Assembly (NCBI GenBank): GCA_958450365.1
Contig: CAUEEP010000921.1
Span: 1,727,001 to 1,791,000, forward strand
Direction of reading: 5' to 3'
Source of the DNA: Mesorhabditis belari
Lineage: Eukaryota > Nematoda > Chromadorea > Rhabditida > Rhabditidae
Length of the DNA stretch: 64,000 nucleotides
Below the pieces are notes generated by a model that did not search any database, was not told where the DNA came from, and saw only the letters and a program-made list of their open reading frames with translations. The translations under genes were made by a program, and so were the position numbers. Position 1 is the stretch's first letter; the number at the start of each line of letters is the position of its first letter. Below, piece by piece: positions 45,963 through 57,100 of the stretch.

Positions 45963-46192
45963 CGACTGAACAATGAAATATCATATTTGAAAAAGATCGT
46001 CACTTTCGCGCGTCTATAACTCCCTTGTCTTTACCGTATTTCTAAATATTAATATTACCATTGTGTAGCCCTTGAAAAGAGCTTCCAGAAAATGGATAAC
46101 ACTAATAGTTTAAACTCAAAGACAAGGGAGTTACAGACGCGCGAAAGTGACGATCTTTTTTCAAATATGTTATTTCATTGTCCAGTGCTGTA
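45963..46192. repeat. Foldback MITE, 'GGACAATGAAAT' family
   Basis: ACTGAACAATGAAATATCAT at the left and its complement at the right (TTTCATTGTCCAGTGCTG) enclose arms with AAGATCGTCACTTTCGCGCG and ACTCCCTTGTCTTT. A second copy is at 57826-58072. Confidence 0.75.
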
Positions 46193-46569
46193 CATTGCTT
46201 GGCTTATGCCCTTTGTGACAATCATTCCACCGCCGATCGGGCATCACCGAGAGTCACACGATCCACACGATTTTGCCACACGATCACTAATTTCTGTGCT
46301 GATCAAGTGGAAAAAAAAGGAAGAGTTGTACAATACACTTCTTATAAATCATAGCTTTTTACTATATTTTTCAGTCTAATTAGTTCTTACTATGTAATTT
46401 TTTGAGTGAGTGACGTATGCTATAATTGCATATTTGATCTCTTATTGTTAACACTTTGACAATCGTTAATGCTTACATACTGAACGAACTAGTGAGTCCT
46501 ATACTTCGTTGACAATCGTTAATGCTTACGAGCAACGAAGTATAGGACTCACTAGAAGTATAGGACTCA

Positions 46570-46795
46570 CATGGGAAAATTCCAAGTCGAACCTAATTTC
46601 GCCTTCATTTTCTCGGCCGTCTCTTGACCAATTGCTCTGAAATTTTGTCTACAATTAGAGGATGACCATTCTCTACTTGTAGACATTCTATTTCTAAACA
46701 AAATTCCAGAACAATCGGCTGAGAGACGGCGAGAGAGACTGGAATTGAATGGAATGAAAACGAAGGTGAAATTAGGTTCGGGAATTTTCCCATGT
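46570..46795. repeat. Foldback MITE, 'CATGGGAAAATTCC' family
   Basis: ATGGGAAAATTCCAAGTCGAAC is inverted as GGTTCGGGAATTTTCCCATG; the arms contain CGCCTTCATTTTC and its complement. A smaller hairpin with TAGTGAGTCCTATACTTCG lies at 46485-46560. ORFs between 46860 and 47200 and at 47750-48190 could include short exons, but I could not build a consistent gene. Confidence 0.6.
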
Positions 46796-47329
46796 CTAGT
46801 ACATAAAGAGTAGTTTTCTCAGGAGTAGTTATTCTCCTGAGAAATCCAGACACTTGGCACATTGAGAAATTATGAGAAGATCAGGGAAAACCGGCCATCG
46901 AAAAGGACTGTTGCCGAAAAAAATTGTTGAACGAGAAGAAACCAAAATGGGGAAAAGAGAAAAACACGTCGATTTGTGTGTTTCTCTTTTCCCTTTCTGA
47001 CATGTTTGCTTATCTCCGGAAAGACTCATTTCGAGAGATCGATTATGAGGAAAATTTTGGAAGAAAACGAATCTCACGTTTCATTTCTATCACCGATCGG
47101 AAATCCTCCACCTATCAACGGGAGTACGATAGTTGAAAAATTTAGAATCAAGAAGCACTCTAGCTTAGCTATTACTCGAATTGTGTGGATAAGAATCTGA
47201 TTCTGTGTATAACAGTCTTAGCCTACAATTAGTGGAGAGCAGGGTTGTTCTCGAGGCTAGGTTAGGGCAAAAGGTTAGGGAAAGACTTGGGTCTAGCCTG
47301 GGCTTGTCTGGTAAAGCTTTTCTGCGGTT

Positions 47330-47725
47330 TTGGCTACTGGATCTGGCTCTGGTCTAGCAGGCGACTCGGCTAGCCTAGGCTGACCTGGCAGCCTAGGCTG
47401 CCCTGCCGCTAGGCTGACCTGGCAGCCTAGGCTGACTCTGGTCTAGGCTAGGCTGACTCTGGCCCTAGGTGCTCTGGTGGTAGGCGCTCTGGCAGCTAGA
47501 CCGGTCTAGCTGATTGGTAGCCTAGGTGACTCTGGTCTAGCCTAGACTGACTCTGGTCTAGCCTAGGCTGACTCTGGTCTAGCCTAGACTGACTCTGGTC
47601 TAGCTGACTCTGGTCTAGCCTAGGCTGACTCTGGTCTAGCCTAGACTGACTCTGGTCTAGCTGACTCTGGTCTAGCCTAGGCTGACTCTGGTCTAGCCTA
47701 GACTGACTCTAGTTCAGCTGACTCT
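47330..47725. repeat. Tandem array GACTCTGGTCTAGCCTAG
   Basis: About fifteen units of 15-21 bp (CTAGCCTAGGCTGACTCTGG and shortened forms), more degenerate toward the 5' side. Confidence 0.85.
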
Positions 47726-48045
47726 GGCCTAAGCTTATTTTAAATTTTCAGAAAGGTTTTCGAGCATTTGTGCACTACAAAGATCAAAGCTAATGCCAAG
47801 TTTTTCTTGACCAGTGGGAAATGTTTGTTGACACGTTGAGACGTTTCGCGGACACGGACCGGAAGAACATATGACATGAGCGGTGCGGAAAGGGCTTTCT
47901 GTCGTTTGTGCGCTTTCTTCCGGCCGATACAACCATCTATGGGAGATTTGAGAGAAATTAGAGAAATAGAGAAATTGAAGATTTTCCCGATCTTCACAAA
48001 TCAGATCAGTGGCCTGGCTTTCTTTTCACTTTTCTATGAAACAGC

Positions 48046-48106
48046 TTACGGCAAAGCTTACGGCAAAGCTTACGGCAAAGCTTATGGCAAAGCTTACGGC
48101 AAATCA
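48046..48106. repeat. Tandem array GGCAAAGCTTAC (12 bp)
   Basis: Five units that read YGKA in one frame. They sit within a 105-residue open frame (47876-48193) for which I see no other support. Confidence 0.8.
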
Positions 48107-48771
48107 TTTCTCAGGGTTTACCTTGTCGATTTCAGCTTTAATCTCACACCTAATGGTTTCCAATTCGTTATGATTCATTTATTATCTCTTTAGATTTTGT
48201 TTTCCATTTAGAATCCCTTCAAAAGTATCTTTAGAATCCCTTCAAAAACTCTTTAACTTCAACAACTGTTTCCTCAACTTCAACAATCTGTTTCCTCAAT
48301 TTCCGTAACTTTTTCCTCAACTTCAACAATCTGTGCAAGTGTATTTGCTTTCAATTTTGGTTCAATATTCAGTCCAAAAAAGGTTTTCCAACACTAGTAG
48401 TCATTTTTAAAGCTATTCTGCTATTCAACTAGAGATTTCTCTAGCCAGGAATGCTAAATGAAGTGCCTAGTAATAGCACAACCAGCTATACACATTTGAT
48501 GCTGTATTTTGTAATCCAATATTATCCATCTGCTTAAAACATTTGTATTAGAATAAAGCCATTATTTTCCCATACTTTCTGGTGAAAATTGTCAAATCGA
48601 AGCTCTTTTTGGCCTATTTAGATAGGGTAGATATTGTTGAGATTCAATTTTTAGTACTTTAGATTATGTACTTCTTTCGATAACATAAAATAGATATTGT
48701 AAAGCAGCCGAAAAACCCTAATAACCGGGTTTTTCAGCTGGCTTTTCTCTTGCCGAATGTTTCGTCACCAT

Positions 48772-48966
48772 GGCTTAGGCTTAGGCTCAGGCTTAGACTT
48801 AGGCACAGGCTTAGGCTCAGGCACAGGCTTAGGCTCAGGCACAGGCTTAGGCTCAGGCACAGGCTTAGGCTCAGGCACAGGCTTAGGCTCAGGCACAGGC
48901 TTAGGCTCAGGCACAGGCTTAGGCTCAGGCACAGGCTTAGGCTCAGGCACAGGCTTAGGCTTAGTG
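48772..48966. repeat. Array of TTAGGC-derived 18-bp units
   Basis: Nine copies of TTAGGCTCAGGCACAGGC. Each unit is three hexamers, TTAGGC, TCAGGC and ACAGGC, one or two changes apart. The left edge has plainer TTAGGC hexamers (48773-48815). TTAGGC is the nematode telomere repeat. Confidence 0.88.
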
Positions 48967-48978
48967 CCAGGGATAAAT

Positions 48979-49034
48979 CAGGAGCGCGTTTGTCTACGGT
49001 TCACACGATCTGGGTTCGATTCTCGGCTGTGCCA
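48979..49034 (+). tRNA. tRNA-like sequence, 'GCTTGTCTACGG' family
   Basis: AGGAGCGCGTTTGTCTACGG, then TGGGTTCGATTCTCGGC, then GTGCC and a T-run terminator (CGTTTTTA). The 5' D-arm half is replaced by the TTAGGC-like array. Confidence 0.4.
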
Positions 49035-49163
49035 TGACTCGTTTTTAAAAAGATATAGGACGCACAACTAGATAAGCCTAAGAAACTAAAATATGTAAAT
49101 CAGGAGCAGAGAACTGCGCAAAGAACAGAGAACATGTTTAGAATGTTTTAGGAAAGGCGCGTG

Positions 49164-49234
49164 CTCGTCGTGGCGCAGTTAGGAGCGCGCTTGTCTACAG
49201 CTCACAAGATCCGGGTTCGCCCCACCGTAGTGCC
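49164..49234 (+). tRNA. tRNA-like sequence, 'GCTTGTCTACGG' family
   Basis: This is the fullest copy of the family: GTCGTGGCGCAGTTAGGAGC (A box), GCGCTTGTCTACAGCTCAC, CCGGGTTCGCCCC (B box), then TTTTAATCTTGACTTTTTAA. The anticodon stem is poor, so decoding is doubtful, but internal Pol III signals look intact. Confidence 0.45.
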
Positions 49235-49412
49235 TTTTAATCTTGACTTTTTAATTTTTTTACTCTAAATAGCTCGCTTACAATGTATTCTAAGGTTTTC
49301 TAAAGAAGTTTTAGCTTTATTGGTGAAAAGAGGGATGAGAAAATGCTTGAAAATAGATAGGCAGACAGACGCTGCTTTTTTATAGATAATTTTTATTCGA
49401 AAAAACGCCGCC

Positions 49413-49760
49413 CCCCTCGACCAACTTTAGACGTCTCTTTCTCAGCCCCATTTTGAGAGATTTTTATGTCTAATATACCAAAAGATAGCCCTTAATGTCT
49501 TCAATCATTTGGTATATTAAACATGAAAGTATCACAAAAAGGGGCTAAGAACGAAGCGCCTAAAGTTGGTTGACCTATTCGACCTCGACCTCGACCCCTT
49601 GACCAACTTTAGACGTCTCTTTTTCAGCCCCTTTTTGAGAGATTTTTATGTTTAATATACCAAATGATAGAAGACATTAAGGGCTATCTTTTGGTTTATT
49701 AGGCATAAAAATCTCTCAAAATGGGGCTGAAAAAGAGACGTCTAAAGTTGGTCGAGGGGG
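49413..49760. repeat. Tandem palindromes, 'CAACTTTAGACG' family
   Basis: Two side-by-side palindromes with CTCGACCAACTTTAGACGTC, then CAGCCCC, then GAGATTTTTATG, as at 12975-13350. They are flanked by GAAAAAACGCCGCCCCCC and its complement, so the pair itself has inverted outer ends. Confidence 0.8.
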
Positions 49761-50699
49761 GCGGCGTTTTTTTCGAATAAATCCGGTATTTACTAATAAA
49801 GATGAGGATAATAGACAATTATTACAAATAAGGATTACAAAGTTTTTTACAGAATCTGCCTTATCCTTAGAAGAATATCTGATTTCATTGCTTAGAATTA
49901 GAAGATTTTATCAGCCCCAGCAAGTGCTCTCACCAGGTTAAGGTCCATCAAAGAAATGGTGAGGAAGAGAGAGAGAGAAAAGACAGAAAAGACAGACGAA
50001 AAAAGGGGTACAAAAGCCTCTATTTGTGCAACGAATCGAGTCTAACACATGGCCACTTTTTGACGTGTTAGGCATCCTCTTTTGATGGCGCTGAATGGCC
50101 ATGTATTTGTGTGGATTGGTTGGCACCTCTTCAACCCGTCCCACACATTCAAGAGAAGGCTGGACCCTGACGTGAACCCTCAAGAGTGCCCGGGTTGGTC
50201 TCATTCTTTTCTTTTATTTGAAAATTTATTGATTATTTGTAATTTGTGGATTTCGTCTTGCTGTTGTTCTCAATTTTGGGATTTTCAAGCTTTTAAGCTT
50301 TCAAGCTAGCTGGGATTTTTAAGTTGAGTCAAAAGTTGATTCAAAAAAGTTGACTTAAAAAGTTTTTCCCTACTTTAAACCATTTCCATTTCGTTTCCCT
50401 GGTCTTTAAGCCGTTTCCTTTAACATTTCCTGGTGTACTTTGTGCTTAAAAATGTAAACAAAAGCCTTTTGGCGTACTCGATTTGTTTGCTTTTAATGAT
50501 TTAATGATTTTTTTGATTTAATTTGTCTAAAGTTTAACTTGTCTAAAGTTTAACTTGTCTAAAGCTTGTTAGAGGTATTAAAATACTGTAAATACTGTAA
50601 TAGTACTCCACCCGCTCGTACAGTCGCGTAGTCGCAAAAGTTTTTTAGCATTTTTTCAAATTTTTTTTGCATTTTTTTCGCATTTTTTTCAAAGCGCCC

Positions 50700-51115
50700 G
50701 TACTTTCAAAAAATGCGTCTTTGGTATCAAAAAATAGCCCTGAATTTCAGCTATTTTTTGATACCTGAACGAGCATTGTAGCATAAACCAGTGTCGAGAA
50801 AAATGCGTTCAAAGTTAGACTACGCGATGCCCGTCTTTGATACAAAAATAGCCCTGAATTTCAGCATTTTTTGATACCTGACGGCATTGTAGCATAAACC
50901 AGTGTCGAGAAAATGCAAGTAGACTACGCGATGCTCCGTCTTTTGATACAAAAATAGCCCTGAATTTCAGCTATTTTTTGATACCTGAACGAGCATTGTA
51001 GCATAAACCAGTGTCGAGAAAAATGCGTTCAAAGTTAGACTACGCGATGCTCCGTCTTTTGATACCAAAAAATAGCCCTGAATTTCAGCTATTTTTTCAG
51101 CTATTCAGCTATTCA
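50700..51115. repeat. Tandem repeat of about 130 bp
   Basis: Three to four copies carry AATAGCCCTGAATTTCAGC, CGAGCATTGTAGCATAAACC and AGTTAGACTACGCGATGC. A shorter inverted relative (GCATCGCGTAGTCTAAC) is doubled at 51985-52080. Between 49800 and 50700 I see no supported gene. Confidence 0.75.
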
Positions 51116-51411
51116 GCATGGGTTTTTGATTTTTTTGACCAGCACAGAAGCTAGAACCAGCTAAAGACAAAGATTGAATCGTCGGTGAAAAACGAGAGCT
51201 CGATTTCGGAATGATCGTTCTTCAGCGGAAGATTTTAATCGTACCTCTTTTCTCTTTCTTCTTTTTCCTATTCTCCATTCGTTTTTTTCTCAATTCAATC
51301 AAAAAAGCAATCGATTTTTAAAAAGAATCTCTAAATCTTTGATTTTAAGCATTCATTAAAGCTTTCACAAGGTTTTTACTTGTAAAAACTTCACAACTTT
51401 AAACTTTAAAC

Positions 51412-51555
51412 TTTCCTCCTTGTACTTTCCACCTTGTACTTTCTACCTTGTACTTTCCACCCTGTACTTTCTACCTTGTACTTTCTACCTTGTACTTTCT
51501 ACCTTGTACTTTCCACCTTCTACTTTCCACCTTGTACTCTCTACCTTGTACTTTA
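51412..51555. repeat. Tandem array ACTTTCTACCTTGT (14 bp)
   Basis: About ten units, directly abutting a 'CTGGTGCACT'-family foldback at 51545-51717. Confidence 0.85.
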
Positions 51556-52664
51556 AACTAATTTCTGTAAACCCACCCTCTCTATTGCAGTCTATTGCAT
51601 AATTCATTTTTTTTCTTGTAGTATTGTACTACAAGAAAAATACTACAATACTACAAGAAAATCAAGAATTAAGTCCACTAGAGAGGTTTCGTTTACGGAT
51701 TTGAGCATAAAGTAAACAAAGTCTGGCTTTGTTAAGCGATTTCCAGACAAAAATATGCCCAGTTTTTAGCGGGAGATTCTGTGAGACACGTCATTCGACT
51801 CAGAAAAATGTGCTGATTCCGAAAATTGATGTGTTTTTAAAATTCATGCAATAGATTTTCAGAAATTGAAATTTTAAAGAAATGTTAGACAGGAGTTTCC
51901 CTTTGAAGCCGTGCAAAATGCTTAGCAATTCGCAAAACCGTTACCATAATACCTCTAATAGTAGCCTTATAATGACGGTCGGAGCATCGCGTAGTCTAAC
52001 TTTAAACGCATTTTTCTCGTCCCCCGTTTATAATAACGGTCGGAGCATCACGTAGTCTAACCTTAAACGCATTTTTCTCCAGCTACAGCTACTTAAGCTA
52101 CAGTGTTCGCTCGTGATTTTTTCGCGTCATTTTTGCAATATTTTTTTTTGCCTTTATGTACGGTCTTTTTTTTCCCAAGTGTGCTTTTTAAAAAACGCAT
52201 TACTCGCGAGGAACACACTCTAGTTTTCTGAATTTCTGAATTTCTGAATTCTTCAGTGCACCAGAATGCATGCGTTTAAAGCGTTTTGAGCTGAAAATAC
52301 CCTCTAGAAAAGCTGAGTTTGAGTTTTGTATCGAAAAATTTGTATCCCTAGAGTGTTTCGGGGGGTGCAAATCCGCTTGTTTGTCGGCGAGATTTGCGCA
52401 CTGTTCGCACTGCGATGGGGGGAATATTTCGCGCGCGGAAAAGCATAAGGGGGAAAAGTTTAGAATTAGAAAAAGCCTCTTTTCAGGAGAAAATCGCCTT
52501 TTTCCTGAGTTTTCTTTTCCTTTCGGACATGTGTTCACACCAATTCTCTTTTCCTTTTTTGCTTTTAAATCCTTTTTTCCACTATAACCAATTGCAGAAA
52601 AGTTCCAAAAGCTTTACAGTATGATTTTCGAATTTAATTCATTTTCTAAAGCATGTCCCTTTCG

Positions 52665-52792
52665 AAAACATGTCTAAACATGTCTAAAACAAGTCTAAAC
52701 ATGTCTAAACAAGTCTAAACATGTCTAAAACAAGTCTAAACATGTCTAAACATGTCTAAACATGTCTAAAACATGTCTAAACATGTCCCTAC
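52665..52792. repeat. Tandem array CATGTCTAAA (10 bp)
   Basis: About twelve units of CATGTCTAAA or CAAGTCTAAA. The open frames at 52200-52620 beside it run on both strands and show no recognisable protein. Confidence 0.85.
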
Positions 52793-53099
52793 CGTAATCT
52801 TGTCTTCATTTTTATCCAATCTATCATAAAAGCTCTAATAGAAGCCGTCGCATCTCATTTTCTTGACACCAGTATCGTAAGAAGCGTCGCATCTAAGTTT
52901 ACTCTCAAACAAATACGGCAATATGTTCATTTTTTTCTGTTTTTGAGCCATCTTTCATACCAAAATCTCTCGTTGTGCAAATAGTGAGCTCGATTTTTTT
53001 TCAAGCAAACTTCTGTCAGCTTTCAGGCTAGATTGTTTTAAATTTATTGAAAGATTTTTTTTGCTAGCTTTTTTTGCAGTTTTCTTTTGCTTGTCTCTA

Positions 53100-53600
53100 A
53101 TTTTCTCTATTGCACCCTAGCGAGCCGGGTTGGTGACTATTTTACCGTTTTCAAGCTTTTGCAGAAGCTCAACACTCAAATCCTCCACTAGATCTCATCG
53201 TCCGACTTTTGGTTAGCCGTCCTGCGGTTGAGCCGAGTTGATGCCTATTTTCTCGTTCCCAATTTTTCCCAGAAGCTCAAAATGCTAATCATCGTCAAGA
53301 TCTCATCGTCAGCTACATTTTCCGCCCACACATCGATAGATTCTGATAAGGGGTTCTCGAGATTTCGAGGAATTAAGGAAAGCGAGCTTCGAGGAAGCGG
53401 GATTAGGGAAAGCAATGAACCGAAAGTTGCGTTTTGACTAAACAAAACCCAAGTTTTGTCGATTGATCGAGTTCTTAACGTTAGCTGAGCTAAGAATTTG
53501 CTACTGAAAGTTTAAAGAATTACCGTATTCTTTCTAATAGTAGTGCACCGCGCTGAGCCGAGTTGATGACGATTTTACAGTTTCTAAGCTTTCACAGAAG
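53100..53600. repeat. 'TAGTAGTG' MITE copies
   Basis: A near-duplicate of 44561-44884 and the start of 45340-45561, including the unit boundary TTCTTTCTAATAGTAGTGCA near 53530. The 53600-54130 stretch is low complexity and leads into the next gene's promoter. Confidence 0.7.
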
Positions 53601-54184
53601 CTCTAAATTCTAAATTTGGTTCCTCATCTCTCTAAATTTGGTTCCTTCTCTCTAAATTTGCAAATATGCCAAATATCTCGCGATAGAGAAGCGTTTGGCA
53701 AAAACTGATTGCAGATTCGGAATCAGCGTGAAAAACTGCATCAGAGAGGCTATTTTCCGAGTCAATCGGCTATTCAAAAGCCACGATAAGTTAACAACAT
53801 TCCCTAGTAAGCGCTGGTTAATGCTAAAAATTTATGTAATAGCTTAAAAAATCATCCATTCTTTGGTTCACTCTGTAGGGTGACTTTTATTTGTTTTTAC
53901 AATGTTTTTACAATGTCTTTACAATGTTTTTACGCTTTTTTTGATAGAATTCAGGGTTTTACAGTATTTTTCGTTTCATAATTTATATCTTTTGCTTTGT
54001 TTGTTGAAAATATCTTTCTTTAAGTCAATTTCTTTTATTTTCTTTTAATTTCTTATTTCCTTTTAATTTCTTATTTCTTTTATATATTTTCCATTTCTTT
54101 ATTTATTTTCTTTTCTTTAAAACTATATTTTCAGTGAATCAGCGAATCAAAAAGGTATACGCTCACCATTTTACGCGATTTTCG

Positions 54185-57100
54185 ATGAAAACAATGCGAT
54201 TGCGCCATTTTTGGCTGATGACTTTTGGCCTTTCCGTCACCGCTTTCGTTTGTAAGTTTCTTCAAATCGTAATCGTTTTTTTAAATCAATTTTTAAACTA
54301 TTGGGTTGGTGAATTGAAGATTGCGGGCTATTGTCATATGTGTGAGACAAGTGTGAGACTCAAAAATGGAGGACTGGAGATGGAGGACTGGAGATGGAGG
54401 ACTGGAGAAAAATGGAGGACTGGAGATGTCCCAGTTTGAGCACTTTCTTCAAAAGAAACCCATTTTGGTGTTAATGGAAAAGTTGTAGAGAATCAAAAAT
54501 CAAGCTTATATCCAAATTTTCAGAACGATTCAAAACACTGGTTTTCAAGAAATGCCAAATTTACGAATTTTCACAAAACTTGCAACAAAACTTACATTTT
54601 AAGCGAAACTACTAAGTGTATCTTTTTGGAAATTTGGCTATAAGCCTAATTTTTGATTCTCTACAACTTTTCTATTGACACCAAAATGGGTTTCTTTTGA
54701 AGAAAGTGGGAAACTGGGACATTCCTCCATTTTTGAGTCTCACACTTGTCTCACACAAAAACCAAAATCCTACCACGAAAGAGGAATCCGCAAATTGCCT
54801 GTAAAATGGGCAGAAGTCTTCAATAATAATGGGAGTTGCTGGATAGCAAGACGACCCTTAATACAATCAAAAACAGTGAACAGTTGAAAAAGGTGAATGA
54901 ATCCCTGAAGAAGAATAGGCCCTCCAAGTCAAAGATCGTTCTCATCCACGACAACGCGCGCTCTCATTTTGCAAAACTGACTCGCTCTAAAATAAATAGC
55001 CTTGTTTGGGAACTTTTGGCGCATTCCCCATAAAGTCCGAACCTTTTGATTACTATTTATTCCGGAGCATGAGTAACGAGCTTGCGGGAGAAGACTTCGA
55101 TTCGGAAGAAGCAGTCAAAAATTAGCTTTGAAAGTTTTTCGATTCAAAACCAAAACCCTACCAAAGAAAGAGGAATCAGCAAATTGCCTGTAAAATGGGC
55201 AGAAGTCTTCAATAATAATGGAAACTATTTGGGATGAATTGATGGTTTTATGTTCAATAAATTTTAGTTCAAAGTCCGGCAGTTTTCAATTCACAAAGCT
55301 TCAAAAGCTTTCATAGAATCACTTGAAGATTTATCGATTTTATTTTACATTCTATGTAGTTTACAATCGAAAACTTTAGTCACTCAATCTGTAGAGGAGA
55401 CTTTTGATGGAGAAATGCGGAAACAAGCGATTCGTGATCCGATAAGAGATTTGGCTGATGATTTTCCCCGAATATCCACTGGTGTCAGCAGAAATGCAAG
55501 GATTGGAGCTCAGGTTTATTGTTTTTCTTGCTTTATTTTTGTTCTTATTGTTTTTATTGTTTTTATTGTACTTATTCTTTGTTAGTTTCCTAAAAAATCT
55601 CATTTTTTCTCGAATACCGTAATCTTGTCTCTATTTTTATTAAATTTAATGTCTTTTTTGTATTTAATGTAATTTCTGACAAGCATATTAAGATCTAAAG
55701 AGTGAATAAATTCAATAAAAGAATAGACAAGATTACGGTAGTTTTAGGGGAGTTTTAGGGGAGTTTTCTAGAAACTTCTAGAAATAGAACTCGATTATAA
55801 AATCAAATTTCAGAGTCCGGTCGAAAATCAGCCAAAAGTGTGGTCATCAAACATTTCACCATCATCGCAAAAGAAGGTGAGAAGAACTATTTTCTTTTTG
55901 ATATAGATTTTCCCTTGTTTTCCCTTGTTTTCTCATGTTTTTCAGATGAAAAAGATGATTTGATTTAGGAAATCTTAAAGATCGAAAGTGCGAACAGTGA
56001 AGCGGTGGAAAGGAGGAGAAAAGAAGAGAGAATTGTCGCCAATTCCCGGCAAACAACTGAGCAACCAGTGGACGAGGATGAGGTTAAGATTTGAAAAAAT
56101 ATATAAATAAAAACGTATTGGAACCGTATTGGAAACGTGCTGGAGCCGTATTGGGACCTTATTGAAACTGTATTGAAACCGTATTGGAACCGTATTGGAT
56201 CATAATAGGAACCGTATTAGAAACGTTTTGGAACCGTATTGGAACCGTATTGGAACCGTATTGGATCATAATAGGAACCGTATTAGAAACGTATTGGAAC
56301 CATATTGGAACCGTATTGGATCATAGTAGGAACCGTATTAGAAATGTATTGGAACCGTATTGGAACCGTATTGGATCATAGTAGGAACCGTATTAGAAAC
56401 GTATTGGAACCGTATTGGATAAAAAATAGGAACCGTATTGGAACCGTATTGGAACCGTGTTGGAACATAATAGGAACCGTATTAGAGACGTATTGGAACC
56501 GTATTGGAACCGTATTGGAACCGTATTGGAACCGTATTAGAAACGTCTTGGAACCGTATTGAAACCGTATTGGAAACGTACAGTTAATATTTTGAAAAAC
56601 AAATGAAAAAGAATTATTGAAGAGAAAGGGAAAATTTTAGATTATTTATCAAAAAGCAAGCCTATAAAAGCATTTGGTGACTAGATTTTTTGGTCTCTTG
56701 GTTCTCTTGGTTTTTTTTCTCTTGAGGGACTCGAACTCGGATATGTCGAGGTGGTTGACAAGGGTGTTAAACCATTCGGCCATTTGGCAACCTGATTGAG
56801 ACCTCAAAACACCTATAGATCTATAGATCGCTTGGCCAGGATTGTCCTGAAATTGAGAAAACTGTAATGAAAGTTTTCATTTTTATCAAAAAGAAAATGA
56901 TGATGATTTGGGATTTAAGGGGTAAATTGGGGGCGAGACCGCTCGGCGTCTTGGCGCACTGGTAGTGGTCCCGGTTCTCGCCTGCTCTCCGAGCGGGCCT
57001 CCCTGGTTCGAGTCCGCTCGTCGGTTTTTGTGTTATATTCTATTAAAAATTGATAGCATGCTCATTTTTAAGCTCATCTTTAAGCTCATTTTTGAAAATG

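Noticed and set aside
46924..48193. Frames with MFAYLRKDSFREIDYEENFG and MSGAERAFCRLCAFF as a possible gene
   Set aside because: I could not link them by splice sites in a consistent phase, and they flank a large tandem array.
52200..52624. 105-residue frame with several Cys
   Set aside because: Overlaps a 112-residue frame on the other strand; no motif or exon neighbours.
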